From contig CAXXJI010000007.1 of the NCBI GenBank assembly GCA_963666035.2, positions 248,001-312,000 of the forward strand: DNA of 64,000 nt, read 5' to 3'. Both the position numbers and the translations under genes were made by a program. Under the pieces are notes generated by a model. The model did no database searches. It worked only from the letters and a program-made list of their open reading frames with translations, and had not been told where the DNA came from. The DNA comes from CALMFG01 sp963666035 (GTDB lineage Bacteria > Bacillota > Clostridia > Christensenellales > CALMFG01). Shown piece after piece: positions 59,009 to 64,000 of the stretch (position 1 is its first letter; each line of letters begins with the position of its first letter).

Positions 59009-59899
59009 ATGGAAAGACAAAGTTTTATGATTGGTGTGGATCGTCTGTTTTTAGCAGAAATCGTATCCGACACCGAGTCCGGCGTATCGTACGGCACACC
59101 GTTTCCGGTACCCGGCGTGAATGCCATTGGCGTGAAGATGAACAATAGCAACATGACCATCTATGCCGATGACGGCGCATTTGAAACCGTGAACCAGCAG
59201 GGGGACATTGACATCATCTGCTCACTGGCTGGACTTAACGGCCAAAAGCGTGCTGACGTAACCGGAGGAACCTATGATACCTTCACCGGTATGGTAGAAG
59301 ACGATGGCAAAGGTGTACCCAAGAAATATGCGTTGGGTTACAGACGCCAGAAGGCGAACAACACCTATCGCTACAAATGGTTTATGAAGGGCTCGTTCGC
59401 CAAACCGGACAGTTCAGCGGTGACCAAAAGCGGTTCGATCACTTCCCAGCCCATGCAGTATGTTTTCCGTGCACTCAACCGTGCGTGTGACGGATTGCTG
59501 GAACGCACACTGGACAGCGACGATGCTAACTTGCCAAACGGCTTGACCGATGCATTGCTGAACAGCTCGGTTTCGGGATGGTTCGCAAGCCCCGATTATA
59601 CACCGGTGGCACCGGGCGGCAACTTGACCGACCTGGCCGCATCCACTGGTTCTTCTGCGGGCGAGATCGACCTGACCTTCTCAGCCCCGACCGACGCGGA
59701 CAGCGTCATTGCGCAGGTACAGGATATCTTTGGCTGGGTCAATGTTTCGACCAGCGCCGAGATTACCGATACCGATACATCAGCGACCATCACCGGGCTG
59801 ACACCGGGCAATACCTACGACTGCCGTTTAGTGGTCTTGGGCGGCACCATGCACGGCGTTTCCAACGAGGACAGTGCCTCGGCGGGGGCTTCGGCTTAA
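59009..59899 (+). CDS. Phage major tail tube protein, copy 2
   Basis: 296 residues. It is identical to the copy at 2641 up to base 59623; after that the C-terminal Ig-like domain differs at many silent and a few amino-acid positions (TDADSVIAQVQDIFG, LTPGNTYDCRL). The pattern suggests that the N-terminal part was recently copied between clusters while the displayed domain kept its own history. Confidence 0.75.
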   Translation: MERQSFMIGVDRLFLAEIVSDTESGVSYGTPFPVPGVNAIGVKMNNSNMTIYADDGAFETVNQQGDIDIICSLAGLNGQKRADVTGGTYDTFTGMVEDDGKGVPKKYALGYRRQKANNTYRYKWFMKGSFAKPDSSAVTKSGSITSQPMQYVFRALNRACDGLLERTLDSDDANLPNGLTDALLNSSVSGWFASPDYTPVAPGGNLTDLAASTGSSAGEIDLTFSAPTDADSVIAQVQDIFGWVNVSTSAEITDTDTSATITGLTPGNTYDCRLVVLGGTMHGVSNEDSASAGASA

Positions 59900-60116
59900 A
59901 AGACACAGGTTACAAGTACCATCCTTCCTTAAATGTTTTCCTTTTAAGGGAAGCGAACCTTTATGGGGCAGGGATTTTCCTGCCCCTAATCTTTTAAAGA
60001 TAAGGACAGGTAGTAAAGATTAAAGCAGTGTTAACGCTTTTAGTAAAAGGAAAAGTTAACAGTGAAAATTAAAAATTTGAAGCATAGAAAATATTAGCAA
60101 AGGATGATAAAATGAG

Positions 60117-61415
60117 ATGGAATTTGATGAATTCGGAAATCCGATAATTGTAGAGGAACAAAATGACGCGACATCGGGAGGAAATAGCGGCGGCGAAGCT
60201 GATGGAACATCTAAAACTAAATTGGGTAAATTTATTAATAAAACAAAGGAAACGGTGATTAAAACAGCCGAAGCGCTGACAACTATGGTCGCGGAAGCGA
60301 TGGACAGCGACGGTAACGGCCGAAAAGAAATACAAATCCCTATATCCGAAGATGTTGATGAGAGCAAAATAGGACATTTTATTGCGGGGGCGGTGGAAAA
60401 GGGAGCAAAGCTTAATCCCTTATACCAACTTTTGGGTTATGAAATTGATGTAACAGTGACGAGTGCGCCAAAAGAGCCGGAGATTGAGTTTGAGGATTCA
60501 TCTGCACTGCTTGAATGGGAACAGTACAATAGCTATGCAGGCGTTCCTACAGATTATCGTGATGACTTGATACTAAGAGAAATGGAAGAGGAAGCGGCCG
60601 AGGAGGAAGAGGAAGCTGTAACAGACAGAGTTTGTAATATTGTTGACTTATTGGAAGAAGTCGAGAATATGCCGGCAGAAATGCATGATAAATTGAATGA
60701 TATTACAGAAGGAGACAAAATTTTGATGGGGATGATATGGTATGATTATCAAAATGAAGATCCAAATCAATATATCTCGCAAGGTGACGATGATGTCAAA
60801 GAAATTCCGTATAATAACAACTCAGATATTTGGAACTCTGATTGTGGGGTTGCTGACGATGCAATGGCTCTGAGGGGGTTTGGAATTGCGACTGATGATG
60901 TAACAAATGAGCAGCTTGTTCAAGACTTAGTGAATTTTATTGAGGAATTTGAAGGAGACATTTGTTGTACCGTTGAGTCAACGGCTAGATTACCAGAATT
61001 TCTAGAATATATTAAGGAGAACGGACTAACTGGATATAATACAGATATAGATTTGCAAGTTGCTTGGCCGAGGAAAGCACAAGATGATTTAGATAGAGGA
61101 AAAGAAAGTAGCCTTTGGGGGGAAGCAGGAGAATATGGACCGGAATTAGATATTGCTGTAGATTTGATGACAGATGAGACGAAAGACGTTTATGCCATTA
61201 TGAATACGAAACCTGGGAGTTTTAATCATTCTGCTAATACCCACTTTATTATTTTAGTTAAAGTATATCAGCATGGAGGAAAAACGATTGTGCACTACCT
61301 TAATTCTACGACTGATGGTAGAACAGAGTATGAAGCGGGATTAGGTTATATAACTCTAGAAGAGTTAAAAAGAACTTTGGATCGTGGTATTACTATTACA
61401 TATACTGATAAATAG
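60117..61415 (+). CDS. Tail-associated effector 2: shared header + papain-like cysteine peptidase
   Basis: A 432-residue protein. Residues 1-119 match the header of the effector at 3756 almost completely (DSDGNGRKE, DESKIGHFIAGAVEKGA, YQLLGYEIDV). Residues 120-160 (EIEFEDSSALLEWEQYNSYAG) are shared with the effector at 62992. From about 235 comes an unrelated tip with Cys243 in NSDCGVADDAM, His376 in THFIILVKVYQ and HYLNSTTDGR, the layout of papain/C39-like peptidases. It has no signal peptide. It may cut peptide cross-links in the wall or a surface protein. The lipoprotein next door is its likely immunity partner. Confidence 0.65.
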   Translation: MEFDEFGNPIIVEEQNDATSGGNSGGEADGTSKTKLGKFINKTKETVIKTAEALTTMVAEAMDSDGNGRKEIQIPISEDVDESKIGHFIAGAVEKGAKLNPLYQLLGYEIDVTVTSAPKEPEIEFEDSSALLEWEQYNSYAGVPTDYRDDLILREMEEEAAEEEEEAVTDRVCNIVDLLEEVENMPAEMHDKLNDITEGDKILMGMIWYDYQNEDPNQYISQGDDDVKEIPYNNNSDIWNSDCGVADDAMALRGFGIATDDVTNEQLVQDLVNFIEEFEGDICCTVESTARLPEFLEYIKENGLTGYNTDIDLQVAWPRKAQDDLDRGKESSLWGEAGEYGPELDIAVDLMTDETKDVYAIMNTKPGSFNHSANTHFIILVKVYQHGGKTIVHYLNSTTDGRTEYEAGLGYITLEELKRTLDRGITITYTDK

Positions 61416-61445
61416 AAAGCTATATTAGTTTAATTAAGGAGATCA

Positions 61446-62798
61446 ATGATGAAGAAAATAGCGTTATTCAGTATTTTGATTTTTGCAACTATATTTCAAA
61501 GCTGTTTATCACTAGACTCGAACATGTCGGAAAGCTTGGCCGTATCCACAATTGTGCCCGAGCCCTTGCCAATTGTGACGCCATCACCTACACCAGTCCC
61601 GGTTTATGTGGAGGTGGATATACCCGACTTTGAAATTTTGAATTTTAGTGAAAAAACTGAGGTATATCATCCGTCCAGTATCTATGTGATGGAATACAAA
61701 GGTGATATTTATTACATTGATAGTGATATTATTTATCGGATGGATACAAACACAGAGGAAATCAGCGTTTATTACGATGGCACGGATTTTATCGAAAGAT
61801 TGCATGATTATTACTGGACGGTAGACACTCGCCATTTAACATCTGGAGGGTTGCGTGCTTTTTATATTTATGAGGATACACTTTACGGGTTTGTAGCAAT
61901 GGCTGACGTGACCGGTATCGAGTTTTATGCGTTGTATAATCTTGAAACTGAGAAGCAAATTAAGTCTTTTGAGGGTGTGCCCTATGGTGCTTATCAGGAA
62001 GCTCTACTTTATGATACTTCTTATCTACTTGTTTCGCCATATAGGGATAATCCTGAATTAGACAAAAAAATGAATACCGAGCAAGCGATGTTCGGTTTTC
62101 AGGATAAAACCGCAGAAGTTATTATTGATGATACCGGATTTTTGGCAAACAAGGATGTTTATAAGACAAAAGTCTTGAATTTTACAGATGATTATGTAAT
62201 TTGTGAAGCTTATTTTGATAAAGAAGAAGCAGATGAAAACGGGTATTTCGAGTATTATTGGTATATTTTGAACCGTGAAAGCTTAACGCTGGCTGGAGAG
62301 ATTTATTTTGAAGAAAGCGCTTTGCGATATTTGGAGCTAATGTATATTGATGATAATAAATTAGTCTGCTATGATGACGCAACCTCCGAAATTAAAACGT
62401 TGAGTTTAATCAATGGGGAAGTGGGGACTCTATTTATACCAGACAAACAATCCCGCCTTATTGATTATGATTATGAAGAAAACGCAGTTTATCTTCTCGA
62501 GAATACAAATTTTACACATGAGTTTTATTCCAGACATAATTACGTTAATGAATGTGCAGAAAACTATGAGACGGCTTATCAGCAGGTTGTACGAATTGAC
62601 CTGGATGATGGCTCAAAAACAGTGCTGGGTACAATCTATTTGACGGAATATGAGCAGGCGAATGAATATACAGCATGCATCAATGATTCCGCTTATTACC
62701 TTGTTGGTGATTATTTGTTTTTTTATCAGACTATGCAGGGCATATGTTCCCTGGATAACCCCAATTATTTAATGTATATAAAAATTGCCAAAGAATAA
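61446..62798 (+). CDS. Lipoprotein, likely immunity to effector 2
   Basis: A 450-residue protein with AAGGAG ahead of two adjacent starts (ATG 61446 or 61449). The signal ends in F-Q-S-C (lipobox, Cys20 counted from 61446). A Pro/Thr/Ser linker and a beta-rich propeller-like body follow (IYYIDSDIIYRMDTNTEEI, LLVSPYRDNPE, KLVCYDDATSEIKTLSL). It is unrelated in sequence to the lipoprotein at 5131 but occupies the same place after the effector. The immunity role is an inference. Confidence 0.6.
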   Translation: MMKKIALFSILIFATIFQSCLSLDSNMSESLAVSTIVPEPLPIVTPSPTPVPVYVEVDIPDFEILNFSEKTEVYHPSSIYVMEYKGDIYYIDSDIIYRMDTNTEEISVYYDGTDFIERLHDYYWTVDTRHLTSGGLRAFYIYEDTLYGFVAMADVTGIEFYALYNLETEKQIKSFEGVPYGAYQEALLYDTSYLLVSPYRDNPELDKKMNTEQAMFGFQDKTAEVIIDDTGFLANKDVYKTKVLNFTDDYVICEAYFDKEEADENGYFEYYWYILNRESLTLAGEIYFEESALRYLELMYIDDNKLVCYDDATSEIKTLSLINGEVGTLFIPDKQSRLIDYDYEENAVYLLENTNFTHEFYSRHNYVNECAENYETAYQQVVRIDLDDGSKTVLGTIYLTEYEQANEYTACINDSAYYLVGDYLFFYQTMQGICSLDNPNYLMYIKIAKE

Positions 62799-62832
62799 AA
62801 AAATATTTAAGGTCATAAGTAAATATCAATCC

Positions 62833-62856
62833 AAGCACTCTTCGGAGTGCTTTTTT
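62833..62856 (+). terminator. Cassette-boundary hairpin AGCACTC type, 4
   Basis: AAGCACTC-TTCG-GAGTGCTT followed by TTTT. The 30 bp after it (CAAAAAATAAGCGAAAAAGG) match those after hairpin 1 at 6477-6497. Confidence 0.75.
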
Positions 62857-62880
62857 AATACAAAAAATAAGCGAAAAAGG

Positions 62881-62952
62881 GAGAGAATATAAAAAAAGTG
62901 ATGTTGAGTATTGAAGGCAAGGCCTACGAAAAAGCCGAGCCGACGATCACTA
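62881..62952 (+). pseudogene. Tail chaperone gene, 5' remnant
   Basis: The sequence matches the first about 60 bp of the chaperone gene at 6504 (AAAAAAGTG.TGTTGAGTATTGA.GGCAAGGC, GCCGAGCCGACG), but the ATG is lost. The match breaks off after GAGCCGACG, where the leader of the next effector begins. It shows that an effector gene was inserted by recombination at the chaperone start. Confidence 0.75.
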
Positions 62953-62991
62953 TGAAGCATAGAAAATATTAGTAAAGGATGATAAAATGAG

Positions 62992-64000
62992 ATGGCATAT
63001 GATGAATTTGGAAATTTAATACCAGAAGAATTAGAAGCACAGGAAGAAGGAAATAAGGAATGGCAACCATTTAGGAAATTAGGCGAAAAGCTTGATAAGG
63101 CAAAGGAAACGGTGACTAAAACGGCCGAAGCGCTGACAAAAATGGTCGCGGAAGCGACAGACGGCGACGGTAACGGCCGAAAAGAAATACAAATCCCTAT
63201 ACCCGAGGAAGTTGATGAGAGTAAAATAGGGCACTTTCTTGCAGGGGCGGTTGAAGCGGGGGCAAAGCTTAATCCTTTATACCAACTTTTGGGTTATGAA
63301 ATTGATGTAACAGTGACCAGTGCGCCAAAAGAGCCGGAGATTGAGTTTGAGGATTCATCTGCACTGCTTGAATGGGAACAGTACAATAGCTATGCAGGTG
63401 TCCCTACAGATTATCGTGACGACCTGATACTAAAAGAAATGGAAGAGGAAGCGGTTGAGGAGGATGAAGAGGAAGAGGATGGCGTAAGAAATATTGATGA
63501 CTTAATCTATATAAAACAATCAGGAGAGTTTGGTGATGGAGAAAACATCGGGGTCTTTCCTTTTGCGCCATTAAGTTCATATCCTAATTCAACAATCAGC
63601 GGACGAGGTTGTGGTATAGCTAGTACATTAAGTTTTTTATATAATGCGGGCTATATGACAGAGTTTAATTCGATAACGGAAGCCGCAGAACATGCAGCAG
63701 ATTTTGTGATGAATGATCGTATGGAGATTAATGGCAATCACTATTATAATTCGGCGGGTCTACTATATCCAAACTTTTTTAACGATTATATTGATCAACA
63801 AACAGAAGGTAAATATAGTGTCAATACCGAGGGGATTAAGATTAATGAGGAAGATGAGGATTATGTAGAAAAAGTAGACGCTTTGAAGACTTGTGAAGGA
63901 GCCATTGTTAATATTGAAGATAACGGAGATGAGCGATTATTTGATAGAACAGAAGATGGCACCAAAGGCCATTATATGTATACTGAATATGATGAAGCTA
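62992..64000 (+). CDS. Tail-associated effector 3: shared header + C39-like peptidase (partial)
   Basis: The frame is open to the window end (336 codons seen). Start MAYDEFGNLIPEELEAQEE resembles both the other headers and the main toxin (DEYGNLTPEEL). The DGDGNGRKE motif, ESKIGHFLAGAVEAGA and YQLLGYEIDV follow, then the acidic linker shared with effector 2. The tip has a new sequence with GRGCGIASTLSFLYNAGY, a papain/C39-type nucleophile region, and KGHYMYTEY at the window edge as the likely His region. The end and any immunity gene lie outside. Confidence 0.65.
   Translation, partial: MAYDEFGNLIPEELEAQEEGNKEWQPFRKLGEKLDKAKETVTKTAEALTKMVAEATDGDGNGRKEIQIPIPEEVDESKIGHFLAGAVEAGAKLNPLYQLLGYEIDVTVTSAPKEPEIEFEDSSALLEWEQYNSYAGVPTDYRDDLILKEMEEEAVEEDEEEEDGVRNIDDLIYIKQSGEFGDGENIGVFPFAPLSSYPNSTISGRGCGIASTLSFLYNAGYMTEFNSITEAAEHAADFVMNDRMEINGNHYYNSAGLLYPNFFNDYIDQQTEGKYSVNTEGIKINEEDEDYVEKVDALKTCEGAIVNIEDNGDERLFDRTEDGTKGHYMYTEYDEA

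Noticed and set aside
1..64000. CRISPR array
   Set aside because: I found no set of evenly spaced short direct repeats with unique spacers. The repeats seen are tRNA fragments, ACTGCA pairs and protein-coding leucine-rich repeats.

Overview
The window reads as a low-GC, Gram-positive anaerobe of the Clostridia (Bacillota). Grounds: strong AGGAGG-type ribosome sites, Gram-positive lipoproteins, YesM/YesN-type two-component regulation, split UxaA-type dehydratase subunits, a clostridial CD1375-type phage peptide and a BspA-like surface protein. I cannot name a species. Nothing was searched; every family call is made from motifs read by eye.

Region 1 (about 1.1-17.5 kb) is a phage-tail gene cluster with no head, portal or terminase genes. 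Order: phage-type sigma factor and broken HTH partner, a structured untranslated region, tail-completion-like protein, tail tube protein, a CHAP cell-wall-hydrolase effector with its lipoprotein partner, tail assembly chaperones joined by a -1 frameshift site, a Pro/Ala-rich protein, and then, where a tape measure gene would normally lie, a polymorphic toxin with an HNH-type tip. This is followed by its immunity gene and silent tip/immunity cassettes (GH-E nuclease + ankyrin; barnase-like + barstar). Then come distal tail, baseplate hub, fibre, CD1375-type peptide, M15 endolysin and two small holin-like proteins. Region 5 (58.5-64 kb) repeats the start of this cluster (1.09 kb apparently identical), followed by two more effectors with the same N-terminal header but different papain-like cysteine-peptidase tips, and another lipoprotein. 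I read the two regions as one system: a headless, siphophage-derived particle that may deliver interchangeable toxins. This is the candidate undescribed system.

Region 2 (17.8-26.3 kb) holds a cupin gene, a DeoR regulator and a hexuronate operon: TRAP transporter DctP-Q-M, KDPG aldolase, KDG kinase and a two-subunit UxaA-type dehydratase. Region 3 (26.3-35.1 kb) holds a serine recombinase remnant, a Rieske oxygenase, a NapH-like iron-sulfur membrane protein split by TAG, a GGDEF/HD-GYP protein, a MarR regulator and an FMN glutamate-synthase-like protein. Regions 1, 2 and 3 are bounded by four same-direction 61-63 bp copies of the 3' part of a tRNA-Ser(GGA)-like gene, each beside 12-bp-spaced ACTGCA repeats. 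This suggests serial integration at a tRNA.

Region 4 (35.6-58.3 kb) is carbohydrate use and surface: AraC regulator, GH127-like arabinofuranosidase, YesM/YesN pair, ABC sugar importer, galT-galK with a broken galE next to a decayed IS6-family element, a 2.7-kilo-residue leucine-rich-repeat surface protein, and remnants of a PAS protein and a transposase.
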